From Tannerella sp. (GTDB lineage: Bacteria; Bacteroidota; Bacteroidia; Bacteroidales; Tannerellaceae): a stretch of 38,954 bases of DNA. The notes under the pieces were generated by a model. The model saw only the letters and a list, made by a program, of their open reading frames with translations. It did not search any database and had not been told where the DNA came from. The position numbers and the translations under genes were made by a program. Shown here in pieces: positions 16,786 to 25,489 of this stretch (its first letter is position 1; each line of letters opens with the position of its first letter). The stretch lies in assembly GCF_030528505.1 (NCBI RefSeq), contig NZ_JAUMYS010000026.1:1-38954 (forward strand). The letters run 5' to 3'.

Positions 16786-16852
16786 AACAAATATTTTTTC
16801 TTATCCGTCCCGTGTTGCCGAAATTATTTTTCAACACGAAGATTTATTGTGT

Positions 16853-19114
16853 TCAGAGAGGTTCACCTTCACTCAGACGAATGACTTTGCGGTGCTCACC
16901 CACGATCCATACGATATCTCCTTCTTCGAAGACGGTCGAGGGCGGCGGGTTTTTGATCGACGTTTTACCGCGCTCAATACCGATAACGAGGCATTGCGCT
17001 TTATCGCGAATACCCGATTCACGGATAGAGAGGCCGATGAGTTGCGAGCCTTCGGCAATGGTGAATTGTTCGATGTTCATCTCGTCGGCTTCTTCTTCGC
17101 GTCGTTTCCGGTCGGCTTGTTGATAACGTTCGGCGATGTAGTCGTGGAAATGCTGGATGTCATCATCCGACCCGACGACGATGAGTTTGTCGAGCGGATA
17201 GAGGCGTTCGTCTCCTCCGGGGATGTTGATACGTCGTTCGCCCCGTATGATCGTAACGATGTTCACGTTGCATTTTTGTCGGAAGTTCAGTTCCTTGAGT
17301 GTCTTTCCGATGCTGGGTGAGTGGGGGCGCACCTCAATGTCTGTCAGGTGCAGGTCTCGTTCCAGCAGGTGATTGGCGAATTCGCGCCGAATAGGGGCGC
17401 GCCGTTCGCTTTCGGCCTCGCGTGCCGAGAGGTTGCTGACGAAGTGGCGTTCCATGCGGATAGAATGTTTCTTGACGCGTTTGGAAAAGAGCATAATGGC
17501 GATGACGCTCAGCGAAGCGACGAGTACGATCCCCCATTTGGTGCTGAGCAAAGCCGAGGTGGGGATGGCCACGAGGCCCATGGATACGATGATGCGCAGT
17601 ACGATGAGCGAGACTAAGGGGCCACGGTTGTATTTGCTGTCGTTCCAGAGGTGTCGGAAGGCTTGCGAGCGGTTTTTCTTCATCATGATGGCACGCAGGA
17701 GTGGAGCCATCAAGGCTATAAGCAAGACGAGTGCGACAAGGTTTCCGTTCTGTCCGGGCAGGAGTTGCCGGATGAGTGGCGCCACGAATTGCAGCCAGAC
17801 AAAAATCAGAACGAGTGTTACGGCCAGATAAATTCCTACGATACGGCTCATGGAACGCAGGTATTTTTTCCATTCGCTCTGATGGCGGATGGTGTTGGAA
17901 CCGGATGTATATTGCTCCAAAAATTGTTTCCACGACGGCGGTAACGAGCGATCAATCCCTTTATATGCCGGTTCGGCCAGTCGGATCATGTATGGCGTGA
18001 AGAAAGTCGTTACTACCGAAACGGCCACGATCAGTGGGTAGAGATGCGGCTCCATGACTTTGAGTGCGATGCCTTGTGAGGCGATGATAAAGGCGAATTC
18101 GCCGATCTGCGTGAGCGAAAAACCACTCTGTATGGCCGTCTTGATGGGTTTGCCCGAAAGTACCACACCGAAGCTGCCGAATAACAGCTGTCCGCCCATG
18201 ACTACAACGGTCAGCGCTGCCACGTGCCACTTGTATTCCCACAGAATATTCAGGTCGATCAACATCCCGACCGACACGAAGAAAACGGCCGCAAACAAAT
18301 CTTTAACCGGTTTGACGAGGCTTTCGATGTGCTCGGCCTCGATTGTCTCGGCCAAAATCGCACCCATCATGAATGCGCCTAATGCCGACGAGAAGCCGAT
18401 CCAGTCGGCGACGTAGACTAATCCCAGACAAAGCCCGATGCTGATGATGAGCAACATCTCATCGTTGAGGAACTTTTTCAGCGCTTTGAGCATGGAAGGA
18501 ATGAAGTAGATTCCGAAAACGAAACATCCAACGAGGAAAAGCGCCAGCTTCGTCATGCTCAGCAAAAGTTCTTGTCCTTCAAACGTCTGACTTACTGCTA
18601 ACGTGGAGAGTAACACGAGCATCAGCACGGCAAAAATATCTTCGACGATCAGGATGCCGAACACTACACCCGCAAATTGTTTGTTGCGCAACCCCATCTC
18701 GTCGAAGGCTTTGAAAATAATTGTAGTCGAGGACATCGAGAGCATAGCTCCGAGGAAAATACAATTCATCCGGTCTAACCCGAAAGCTGTTCCCACGATG
18801 TATCCTGTTGTCATCATTCCGATAAGGACCGTCATCGCGCCTACGATAGCTGTCCCGCCTACTTTCATCAGTTTCTTGATACTGAAATCGAGGCCAAGGT
18901 TGAACAGCAGAAAGATGACTCCGATCTCCCCCCATGTGTTGATGTTGATCGTATCGGATACGGTAGGAAGGAACTGAATGGACGGCCCCGCCAATACACC
19001 CGCAAGGATATAGCCCAATACCACAGGTTGTTTGAGACGCTTGAACAAGAGGGTCATCAGACCGGCCGATATAATAATGACGACTAAGTCGGATATTAAT
19101 GTGGGTAAATGCAT
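16853..19114 (-). CDS. CPA2 cation:proton antiporter with two TrkA-C domains
   Basis: This is a 753-residue inner-membrane antiporter of the monovalent cation:proton antiporter-2 (KefB-like) family, exchanging K+ or Na+ for protons. The first 390 residues hold about 12 membrane segments with family stretches PVVLGYILAGVLAGP, FLLFNLGLDFS, SSTTIIFKAF and SLTQIGEFAFIIASQG. Further hydrophobic segments lie around 420-535. From about 590 two soluble TrkA-C-like ligand-binding domains follow: SIGKTLKELNFRQKCNVNIV with LIVVGSDDDI, and LIGLSIRESGIRD with EEGDIVWIVG. No TrkA-N (NAD) domain is seen. TATTTTTG at 19146-19139 on the - strand is a possible -7 element 24 bases upstream of the start. The exact ion cannot be told. 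Confidence 0.9.
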   Translation of the reverse strand: MHLPTLISDLVVIIISAGLMTLLFKRLKQPVVLGYILAGVLAGPSIQFLPTVSDTININTWGEIGVIFLLFNLGLDFSIKKLMKVGGTAIVGAMTVLIGMMTTGYIVGTAFGLDRMNCIFLGAMLSMSSTTIIFKAFDEMGLRNKQFAGVVFGILIVEDIFAVLMLVLLSTLAVSQTFEGQELLLSMTKLALFLVGCFVFGIYFIPSMLKALKKFLNDEMLLIISIGLCLGLVYVADWIGFSSALGAFMMGAILAETIEAEHIESLVKPVKDLFAAVFFVSVGMLIDLNILWEYKWHVAALTVVVMGGQLLFGSFGVVLSGKPIKTAIQSGFSLTQIGEFAFIIASQGIALKVMEPHLYPLIVAVSVVTTFFTPYMIRLAEPAYKGIDRSLPPSWKQFLEQYTSGSNTIRHQSEWKKYLRSMSRIVGIYLAVTLVLIFVWLQFVAPLIRQLLPGQNGNLVALVLLIALMAPLLRAIMMKKNRSQAFRHLWNDSKYNRGPLVSLIVLRIIVSMGLVAIPTSALLSTKWGIVLVASLSVIAIMLFSKRVKKHSIRMERHFVSNLSAREAESERRAPIRREFANHLLERDLHLTDIEVRPHSPSIGKTLKELNFRQKCNVNIVTIIRGERRINIPGGDERLYPLDKLIVVGSDDDIQHFHDYIAERYQQADRKRREEEADEMNIEQFTIAEGSQLIGLSIRESGIRDKAQCLVIGIERGKTSIKNPPPSTVFEEGDIVWIVGEHRKVIRLSEGEPL

Positions 19115-19281
19115 ATGTTTATATTATGTTCGGAAATGCAAAAATAAACGAAAAAACCGATTGGTTGATGTCTTGAATGGCGAAAAATGACACTTATCGG
19201 AGATATTTTTCGTTTCCCGTTCTGTAACCTGTAAAGAAAGGTGCGATGTGTTCGGCTATTGTTTTTGATAACCGAGAATGT

Positions 19282-19304
19282 TTAAAAAAAGCCAAATTTC
19301 TTGG
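19282..19304 (-). terminator. weak terminator after the histidine kinase gene
   Basis: On the - strand CCAAGAAATTTGG (19304-19292) makes a short 4-bp stem directly followed by CTTTTTTTAAA. The T-run is good and the stem weak. The remaining gap up to 19114 shows only the -7-like box of the antiporter. Confidence 0.35.
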
Positions 19305-19315
19305 AATGAGGTGTA

Positions 19316-20755
19316 TCATCGTTTGATCGAGAATACAAATTCGAGTCCGCCGCCACCGGGACGTTGTCGGGCGGAGATGGTGCCGCCGTGAAACAGCACT
19401 GCGTTTTTGACGACCGACAGTCCCAGCCCTGTGCCCCCGACCTTACGCGAGCGTCCTTTGTCAATTCGGTAGAAACGTTCGAAAATGCGTCCGAGGTGTT
19501 CCTGTTCGATACCTGCTCCACTGTCGCTATATGAAAAATAATAGAAGTCAGGCTCTTCGGTGTTGCAGTGCACGTGGATGTCGATATGTGTGCCGGCATA
19601 AGCGATCGTGTTGTCGACCAGGTTGCGAAAGATGGAATAGAGCAGCGAGTAGTTGCCGTCGCACACGAGCGACAAGGCTTGCGTGGCGTTGAGAACGTGA
19701 ATATGTTTTTCTTTTAAAGCCGGTGCGACGTCGGCGAATACGCCGGCGATGAGTGCCGAGAGATCGACCTTCTCGCGGGTGATGAGCGCCGAAGCCTCGT
19801 CGATGCGCGTGAGGTTAGCCATGTCGCGTAGCAATGCCGCAAGTCGCGTGCTTTGCTGGTAGCATTTTTCGAGAAAACTACGTTGTGTCGCCGGCGGCAA
19901 ATCGCTGTTGTTAATGATGGTTTCGAGGTATCCCTGAATACTGCTGACAGGCGTCTTCAGTTCATGTGCCACGTTCTGCGTCAGCTCACGTTTGATGCGC
20001 GCCTGCTCTTCCTGCTGTTCGATTACGTGCTGTTGTTCGGCGACAAGTGCTTTTTTTGTCTTTTGCAAACGGTTATAAATCCGTACAATGTTCCGTGCAA
20101 TGTCGCCGACTTCATCGTTAGGAAACCGGGCGGGGTATTCATCGATCTCATCCTGTTCGGCCCTGGTGGCGAAATCGTTCAGTCGGTTGATGTTCTGCCC
20201 CAAATGGCGCGTCATGTTGTAGAAAATCACGACGAAAACGAGCAGAATAGCAACGGTCACGAAGATATAAGCATAATCAATTCTCAGCTCTTTGGCCAGA
20301 TCGGAGTCGTAAGGAAGCGCTGAGCGTATGATATAGCGGTCGTACTTTTTGGCTGAATAGAAATAGATGTCGCCTGTCAGCTCCGAGCGCCGTCTGACGT
20401 CGTAGCCTTGGCCGTTGCTTATGGCTTGTTGCACTTCGTGGCGTGCCGCGTGGTTGCCTGCTTGTCCGATATTGGCAACGTTAGTGTCGAAGAGGATCGT
20501 TCCCGAGAAATCGATTACCGACACGCGCGGAGCATCGTCCGCATCGGTTGCGGGAATCGTTCTACCGTGCCGTAATTCATTGTCGATATAATCGTTGTAA
20601 TTCGTTAGGCGGCTGTTCAACAGCTCGATTTTATATTGTTTTTCGCGTGTGTACTGGAATCCGAGAAAACAGAGTCCGGTGAGTAGGAACACGGCAATTA
20701 CCGACCAGAAAATCCGGAGGTGAAACCGTGTGTACGTTTGGCTTGAGAGGCTCAT
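19316..20755 (-). CDS. sensor histidine kinase, PhoR-like
   Basis: This is a 479-residue membrane sensor kinase. Membrane segment 1 is at about 14-33, and a periplasmic sensor follows (about 35-158). Segment 2 (about 160-181) leads to a HAMP-like linker. The HisKA domain has the phospho-acceptor H264 in NVAHELKTPV. The ATPase domain follows with N box FRNLVDN (376-382), G1 DSGAGI (411-416), F box ERFYR (426-430) and G2 GGTGLGLSVVKN. Its ATG lies 12 bases after the stop of the response regulator, so the two are one operon. The order regulator-kinase and the divergent phosphate transporter suggest that it senses phosphate status; that role is inferred. Confidence 0.92.
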   Translation of the reverse strand: MSLSSQTYTRFHLRIFWSVIAVFLLTGLCFLGFQYTREKQYKIELLNSRLTNYNDYIDNELRHGRTIPATDADDAPRVSVIDFSGTILFDTNVANIGQAGNHAARHEVQQAISNGQGYDVRRRSELTGDIYFYSAKKYDRYIIRSALPYDSDLAKELRIDYAYIFVTVAILLVFVVIFYNMTRHLGQNINRLNDFATRAEQDEIDEYPARFPNDEVGDIARNIVRIYNRLQKTKKALVAEQQHVIEQQEEQARIKRELTQNVAHELKTPVSSIQGYLETIINNSDLPPATQRSFLEKCYQQSTRLAALLRDMANLTRIDEASALITREKVDLSALIAGVFADVAPALKEKHIHVLNATQALSLVCDGNYSLLYSIFRNLVDNTIAYAGTHIDIHVHCNTEEPDFYYFSYSDSGAGIEQEHLGRIFERFYRIDKGRSRKVGGTGLGLSVVKNAVLFHGGTISARQRPGGGGLEFVFSIKR

Positions 20756-20767
20756 GGGAGAAGATTT

Positions 20768-21463
20768 TTACCCTTCGAAACAATACCCGTATCCCAATCG
20801 GGTGACGATGTGTTTGTCGTACGGAGCGATTTTTTTTCGCATGCGGGCGATGTGTACGTCGACGGTACGGTCGGTCACAAGTACATCGTCTGGCCAGACC
20901 GTACGCAGCAGGCTGTCGCGTGAATAGACACGTCCCGGACTTTGCAGCAGGAGCCATAATATCTCGAATTCCGTTTTGGTGAGCGATACGTCCCGACCGC
21001 CCAGACTTGCCCTTTTCGAGGTCGTATCCAGCTTCAGGCTCTCGTATTGCCGGATGTTTTCGGCAGGCTGCTCGGAGACGGGTCGTGTGTTGCGACGCAA
21101 TACGGCTTCGATACGTGCCAGCACTTCGCGAATCGAGAAAGGTTTCGAGATGTAGTCGTCGGCGCCGAGTTGAAGGCCGTACACAGTATCATCCTCCGTA
21201 TCTTTCGCGGTACAGAAGATGATTGGAATGTGTGCCGTCTCTTTCTTTTTTTTCAGAATATCAGCCATCTGAAATCCTGAAATTTCACCCATCATCACAT
21301 CGAGGAGTATAAGATGGTAATCTGTGAGGTACATCGTCAACGCTTCCTCGGCCGAGAGTGCCGTATCGACTGCATAGCCTGCCTTTTCAAGGTTGAATTT
21401 CAGAATCTCGCACAGACTTTCTTCGTCATCGACGACTAAAACACGCGTCTTTCCCATATCCAT
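20768..21463 (-). CDS. OmpR/PhoB-family response regulator
   Basis: This is a 231-residue DNA-binding response regulator. The receiver domain (1-120) has the acidic pair D12/D13, phospho-acceptor D55 in LILLDVMMG, T85 and K107 in ISKPFS. The C-terminal winged helix (about 135-231) carries TKTEFEILWLLLQSPGRVYS and the recognition stretch DRTVDVHIARMRKKI, as in PhoB/OmpR. The kinase follows after 12 bases. Upstream, TACCTTTG (21488-21481 on the - strand) is a good -7 element. A TGTnAC direct repeat begins 9 bases further upstream, so the gene may autoregulate. I call it PhoB-like from context rather than from residues unique to PhoB. Confidence 0.93.
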   Translation of the reverse strand: MDMGKTRVLVVDDEESLCEILKFNLEKAGYAVDTALSAEEALTMYLTDYHLILLDVMMGEISGFQMADILKKKKETAHIPIIFCTAKDTEDDTVYGLQLGADDYISKPFSIREVLARIEAVLRRNTRPVSEQPAENIRQYESLKLDTTSKRASLGGRDVSLTKTEFEILWLLLQSPGRVYSRDSLLRTVWPDDVLVTDRTVDVHIARMRKKIAPYDKHIVTRLGYGYCFEG

Positions 21464-21480
21464 TCATTTGTTTTGAGTGG

Positions 21481-21514
21481 CAAAGGTAAGGAATCGATGT
21501 GACGTTTCTGTTAC
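21481..21514 (-). promoter_or_regulatory. promoter of the response regulator with a Pho-box-like repeat
   Basis: The -7 element TACCTTTG is at 21488-21481 on the - strand. After a 9-base spacer comes a direct repeat written on the + strand as TGTGAC (21498-21503) and TGTTAC (21509-21514), exactly 11 bp apart. There is no TTTG -33 element. This fits an activator-dependent promoter in which the repeat replaces it. Confidence 0.5.
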
Positions 21515-21570
21515 GATGTCGGAAAAGAGAAGAATTGTTTCACACACGGCTCTTCCGATTTCCGGCTTAT

Positions 21571-21627
21571 TGTAATCCAAATGTAACATGTCTTTCATTT
21601 TTCCGTAATATGCTTCCTGCAACTTTG
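21571..21627 (+). promoter_or_regulatory. promoter of the phosphate transporter with 11-bp-phased Pho-box-like repeats
   Basis: TGTAAT (21571) and TGTAAC (21582) repeat with an 11-bp period. Weaker units follow in phase at 21593 (TTTCAT) and 21604 (CGTAAT). The last ends 10 bases before CAACTTTG at 21620-21627, a one-mismatch -7 element. In Escherichia coli, Pho boxes are 11-bp direct repeats of TGTCA placed about 10 bp upstream of the -10. PhoB-type binding here is an inference. Confidence 0.5.
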
Positions 21628-21668
21628 CGGTGCGAAAACAAGACAATGACAATACATTATTTATAATT

Positions 21669-23915
21669 ATGGAAACAATTTATCTCGGACTGATTATTTT
21701 TTTATTTCTGCTTGCGTTCTTCGATCTGATCGTAGGAGTGAGCAACGACGCGGTGAATTTTCTGAATTCCGCCATCGGCTCCAAGGCCGCACCGTTTAAA
21801 GTGATTATTGCTATCGCGGCCATCGGGATATTCTGCGGGGCTACGATGAGTAACGGCATGATGGAAATTACGAGACAAGGTATTTTTCGTCCCGAGCAGT
21901 TTTTCTTTATCGACCTGCTCTGTGTTTTTCTGGCGGTGATGATTGTCGATGTGGTGTTGCTCGATGTTTTCAACTCACTGGGGATGCCAACATCGACTAC
22001 CGTCTCGATGGTTTTTGAATTGTTGGGAGCCACTTTTGCTCTGTCATTGGTGAAAATCTTAGCTGACGATACCGGCCTGCTGACCTTCGGCGATCTGTTA
22101 AATACCGAAAAGGCTTTCTCCGTCATTACGGGTATTTTCCTTTCCGTCGCGATTGCATTTTTCTTCGGGACGCTCGTGCAGTACCTCACACGCCTTGTTT
22201 TTACGTTCGACTACCGGAAAAAGCTAAAATATATCGTAGGCATTTTCGGAGGATTGGCTGCCACGTCGATCGTTTATTTCATGTTGATCAAAGGCTCAAA
22301 AGACGCGTCGTTCATGACGCCCGAAGTGAAGGCGTATATCAAAGCAAATACGGGGCAGATCGTTTTGGGATGCTTTCTCTTCTTCTCGCTGCTGATGCAG
22401 ATACTGCATTTTTTGTGCGTGAATGTGCTTAAAGTCGTCGTGCTGATGGGAACGTTTGCGCTCGCAATGGCTTTTGCCGGAAACGACTTGGTGAATTTTA
22501 TCGGAGTCCCGCTGGCAGGATTCTCAGCTTATTCCGACTATGCCGCCAATGGTTTGTCCGTCGGGGCTGACCAATATCTGATGGGCGCCCTCAGGGAGCC
22601 TGCCAAGACGCCTTTCTTATTCTTGTTTGCTGCCGGCGTGATCATGGTTTTTGCCCTTGTGAAGTCGAAAAAAGCGCAGAATGTGGTCAAGACGGAGCTT
22701 GGTCTTTCGCGACAGGATGAGGGAAATGAGATGTTCGGATCGTCTGCCTTGGCGCGCAGTCTGGTACGTAAGGCGATGACGGTATCTACCGCGTTGTCAC
22801 GCATTGTACCCGTAGGGCTGAGCCGATGGGTCGACGGACGCTTCAACCGCGAAGATGTCATGCTCGAGAAGGGTGCATCGTTCGATCTCGTACGCGCAGC
22901 GATAAATCTTGTATTGGCAGGACTGCTGATCGCCGTGGGGACGTCGTGGAAGCTGCCGCTTTCGACAACGTACGTCACGTTTATGGTGGCTATGGGTACA
23001 TCGCTCGCCGACCGTGCATGGGGGCGTGAAAGCGCCGTGTTCCGTATCACCGGCACGCTTTCGGTCATCGGCGGATGGTTCGTGACGGCCGGGGCAGCTT
23101 TTGTCCTCAGCTTCTGTGTCGCGCTGCTGCTACATTTCGGCGGGATCGTTGCGATGGTTGTCATGATCGGTTTCGCGGTGTTTCTGCTGATCCGCAGTAA
23201 TATTCTATACCGGAAAAAGCGGATTCGCGAGCATTCGGACGAAACGTTCGACGCCATGATGACCTCTAAAAATGCGACGGAGGTGTGGAAGTTGCTTCGC
23301 GGCCATCTTCAACAGACGTTCTCAGAGACGGTACGCTTTGCCGCAGGAATGTATACCGACTCGGTCGATGCTTTTATTCACGAAGACCTGAATACCTTGC
23401 GTAAAGTACGTTCGGAACTGAATCAAAAGAAAGATGAGCTGAAGAAAAACCGTCGTCGCGAGATGGTGACTCTACAGAGGGTAGATCGGAATATTGCGCT
23501 GGAAAAAAACACCTGGTTCCATCTGGCCAGTAACAGTGCCCAGCAGATGATTTACAGCCTGCGCCGAATGAATGAACCGTGCCGCGAACATGTTGACAAT
23601 CATTTTCATCCTTTGCCCGACAATTGCAGGGATGAATTTATGCCGGTGGCCGAGTTGCTGAAAATGTTGATGTTTCGCGTCCGCACGTCAATCGAAAACA
23701 ATGATTATGCCGATTATGAACAATTGTTTTTTACGAGCAATCACATAACCGAAGAGTTTTCACGGCTACGGCATAATCAGATCGGACGTATGCAGGAAAA
23801 TGAGTGCGGCCTGAATGTCTCGCTCGTTTACTTGAATATGTTACAGGAGTCGCAGGAGTTGGTCAGCGTCTTGCGTCATCTGTTGCGCGCTATGCGTAAG
23901 TTTCAGACGGACTGA
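21669..23915 (+). CDS. PiT-family inorganic phosphate transporter with C-terminal PhoU-like domain
   Basis: This is a 748-residue phosphate transporter of the PiT family. The two inverted PiT signature repeats are visible: IVGVSNDAVNFLNSAIG near residue 20 and FAGNDLVNFIGVPLAG near 280. They lie among 10 or more membrane segments up to about residue 520. The last 220 residues are a soluble helical domain that resembles PhoU/DUF47 proteins, usually encoded separately next to PiT. I chose the ATG at 21669; an upstream in-frame GTG at 21630 falls just past the -7 element and would add 13 polar residues before the first membrane helix. It is divergent from a PhoB/PhoR-like system and probably under its control. 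Confidence 0.9.
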   Translation: METIYLGLIIFLFLLAFFDLIVGVSNDAVNFLNSAIGSKAAPFKVIIAIAAIGIFCGATMSNGMMEITRQGIFRPEQFFFIDLLCVFLAVMIVDVVLLDVFNSLGMPTSTTVSMVFELLGATFALSLVKILADDTGLLTFGDLLNTEKAFSVITGIFLSVAIAFFFGTLVQYLTRLVFTFDYRKKLKYIVGIFGGLAATSIVYFMLIKGSKDASFMTPEVKAYIKANTGQIVLGCFLFFSLLMQILHFLCVNVLKVVVLMGTFALAMAFAGNDLVNFIGVPLAGFSAYSDYAANGLSVGADQYLMGALREPAKTPFLFLFAAGVIMVFALVKSKKAQNVVKTELGLSRQDEGNEMFGSSALARSLVRKAMTVSTALSRIVPVGLSRWVDGRFNREDVMLEKGASFDLVRAAINLVLAGLLIAVGTSWKLPLSTTYVTFMVAMGTSLADRAWGRESAVFRITGTLSVIGGWFVTAGAAFVLSFCVALLLHFGGIVAMVVMIGFAVFLLIRSNILYRKKRIREHSDETFDAMMTSKNATEVWKLLRGHLQQTFSETVRFAAGMYTDSVDAFIHEDLNTLRKVRSELNQKKDELKKNRRREMVTLQRVDRNIALEKNTWFHLASNSAQQMIYSLRRMNEPCREHVDNHFHPLPDNCRDEFMPVAELLKMLMFRVRTSIENNDYADYEQLFFTSNHITEEFSRLRHNQIGRMQENECGLNVSLVYLNMLQESQELVSVLRHLLRAMRKFQTD

Positions 23916-23931
23916 GTGGAAGAGGCATATT

Positions 23932-23990
23932 AAAAAGAGGAGATTCCTCAACGCCGATACATATCGGTTGAGAAATCCCCTTCTTGTTTA
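23932..23990. terminator. bidirectional hairpin between convergent genes
   Basis: CTCAAC-GC-CGAT pairs with ATCGG-TTGAG in the centre (about 23947-23971). Outer AAGAGGAGATT and AATCCCCTTCTT arms extend the stem, and A-rich/T-rich flanks lie on both sides. It sits between the transporter (+) and the Ser/Arg-rich gene (-) and could stop both. Confidence 0.7.
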
Positions 23991-24003
23991 GTTGAGAAAC
24001 GAT

Positions 24004-25110
24004 TTATCTTCTTCCGCCCGAACCGGAACGCTCCGACCGGTTCTCGGACGATCGACTTTCGGATGAACGACTACGACTACTTTCGTCGCTTCTACTGCTC
24101 ACCGATGATTCACTCCGGCTGCTCCGGTTACTGCTGCTGCGCATGGAATTCGACGAATCATCGCCGGAACGGCTTCTGCGGCTGTCTACGGATGAATCGC
24201 TGCCGCTGCTACGACTACTACTGGTGCGTGTAGACGTGGATATCTCATCACCCGAACGACTTCTGTGACTCTCGGACGATACATCCGACGAGCGACTACG
24301 GTCATTACCCGTCGATCGATCCCTGCGGCTCGAGCTGGTTGCCGAACTGTGTTCGCTCCGGCTGCGCGTATTCGTCGAAAAATCACTCTCGGAACGACGA
24401 CGTCCTTCCGACGATACACCCGACGAACGGCTGCGGTCGCTACCCGATGAAACTTCTCTCGAACTGCGCATACTCCGATTCGATTCCGAAGCCCTTCTTT
24501 CTCCATAATGTTCCGCATCCGCATTGCGATGACTCGAGATCCTGCTGCTTTCGCTGCGATTACTTTCGACGCCGCGTCTCTCACTCGATGATACACGCGA
24601 TTCGGTGCTTCGGTTGCTCCGTAACTCTACGTTTTCGTAATACGAACGATTTTCCATGTAACGAGGTTCTACCCATGCACAGGCATTGTACCGGGCGTAT
24701 TCGTAGCGGTAGTCATCCACATAAAAAATCGGAATTTGTGCATAGTTGTAACGGTAGCGTGCATACCGACGACGATGGTGGCGGTTGTATCGCCACGGAT
24801 CGATAACATCGTTCAACACCACTTTATACAGCGAATAGAAATCATATCTTGCATAGCGTGCCGGTAAATACGGACTTTCGATCCACCTCCTGCCCTGTCG
24901 ATAGTAGAACAATTCGTTTTCTACATCGAAATAGATGTTCAGTTCTGGAATGTAATAATATTCTACGTAATCGTAACCGACAGGACCCCAAGCGGGCTGA
25001 CGGTCTACGTTAATATGAATGATTGTTGTTACGTGTTGAGCCTCTGCGGTGTGTATATTCAACCATCCGATCATCCATCCCAAGCCTATCATAATCAATA
25101 ACTTTTTCAT
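24004..25110 (-). CDS. secreted protein with long Ser/Arg-rich low-complexity tail
   Basis: This is a 368-residue exported protein of unknown function. A signal peptide (1-25, MKKLLIMIGLGWMIGW... then AEAQ) precedes a Tyr/Arg-rich region (about 26-155, for example YDYVEYYYIPELNIYFDVEN and RHHRRRYARYRYNY). Residues about 160-368 are almost only Ser, Arg, Glu, Asp and Asn. Imperfect repeats of about 44 residues can be seen: DRSRSSGVSSEGRRRSESD near 225 recurs as DRSRSSDVSSESHRSRSGD near 269 and in shorter form near 304. There is no sorting signal that I recognise. The tail is a polyampholyte and probably disordered at the cell surface or in the periplasm. The reading frame is open throughout and the gene has its own promoter, so it is real. 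Confidence 0.75.
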   Translation of the reverse strand: MKKLLIMIGLGWMIGWLNIHTAEAQHVTTIIHINVDRQPAWGPVGYDYVEYYYIPELNIYFDVENELFYYRQGRRWIESPYLPARYARYDFYSLYKVVLNDVIDPWRYNRHHRRRYARYRYNYAQIPIFYVDDYRYEYARYNACAWVEPRYMENRSYYENVELRSNRSTESRVSSSERRGVESNRSESSRISSHRNADAEHYGERRASESNRSMRSSREVSSGSDRSRSSGVSSEGRRRSESDFSTNTRSRSEHSSATSSSRRDRSTGNDRSRSSDVSSESHRSRSGDEISTSTRTSSSRSSGSDSSVDSRRSRSGDDSSNSMRSSSNRSSRSESSVSSRSDESSRSRSSESRSSENRSERSGSGGRR

Positions 25111-25150
25111 GATGTTCTGTCTTTTAATAGTTCATATTCCTGTTCTTTGA

Positions 25151-25170
25151 AAGAAAACTGCGGTTTTCTT
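25151..25170 (-). promoter_or_regulatory. perfect hairpin in the 5' leader of the Ser/Arg-rich protein gene
   Basis: AAGAAAAC (25151-25158) and GTTTTCTT (25163-25170) form an 8-bp stem with a four-base loop. The hairpin lies between the predicted start of transcription (near 25180) and the ATG. It may stabilise the transcript or modulate translation. Confidence 0.4.
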
Positions 25171-25186
25171 GTTGTCTTAGACCCGA

Positions 25187-25194
25187 CAAAGATA
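25187..25194 (-). promoter_or_regulatory. -7 element of the Ser/Arg-rich protein gene
   Basis: TATCTTTG on the - strand matches TAnnTTTG exactly and would give a leader of about 70 bases. No -33 element is found at 19-21 bp. The stretch 25195-25457, up to the nnr promoter, holds no gene or RNA that I can recognise; it is AT-rich with T-runs. Confidence 0.5.
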
Positions 25195-25457
25195 AATTAG
25201 TTTACTCACAAAAATAGTTAAAAGTGTTTTCGACTTCGTACATCATATAAAAAATATGGGGTACATACTTTCGATCTTGTTTTTTATAGTCTGGATTTGA
25301 TGAGGAATTTGAGGCCTACCCCATTCTTGTATATACAGCTTCTTCTGTTTCCTTTTTTGTGTTTTCTACTTAGGGCTGAAAAGAACAGTGTGTCTCTTTT
25401 GATCTGTCGTTTCGGGGAATCATTGCTTCATCGTCCTTACAGAAGAAAAAAATACCG

Positions 25458-25465
25458 TATCTTTG
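25458..25465 (+). promoter_or_regulatory. -7 element of nnr
   Basis: TATCTTTG lies 24 bases before the ATG at 25490. The in-frame TTG at 25463 is part of this element, so it cannot be the start codon of the main transcript. Confidence 0.55.
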
Positions 25466-25489
25466 GATGCTCAAAAGTTTAAAACTGAT

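Noticed and set aside
24004-24640. CRISPR or tandem DNA repeat array
   Set aside because: Repetition is at the level of degenerate Ser/Arg codons in one open frame; there are no constant repeats with spacers.
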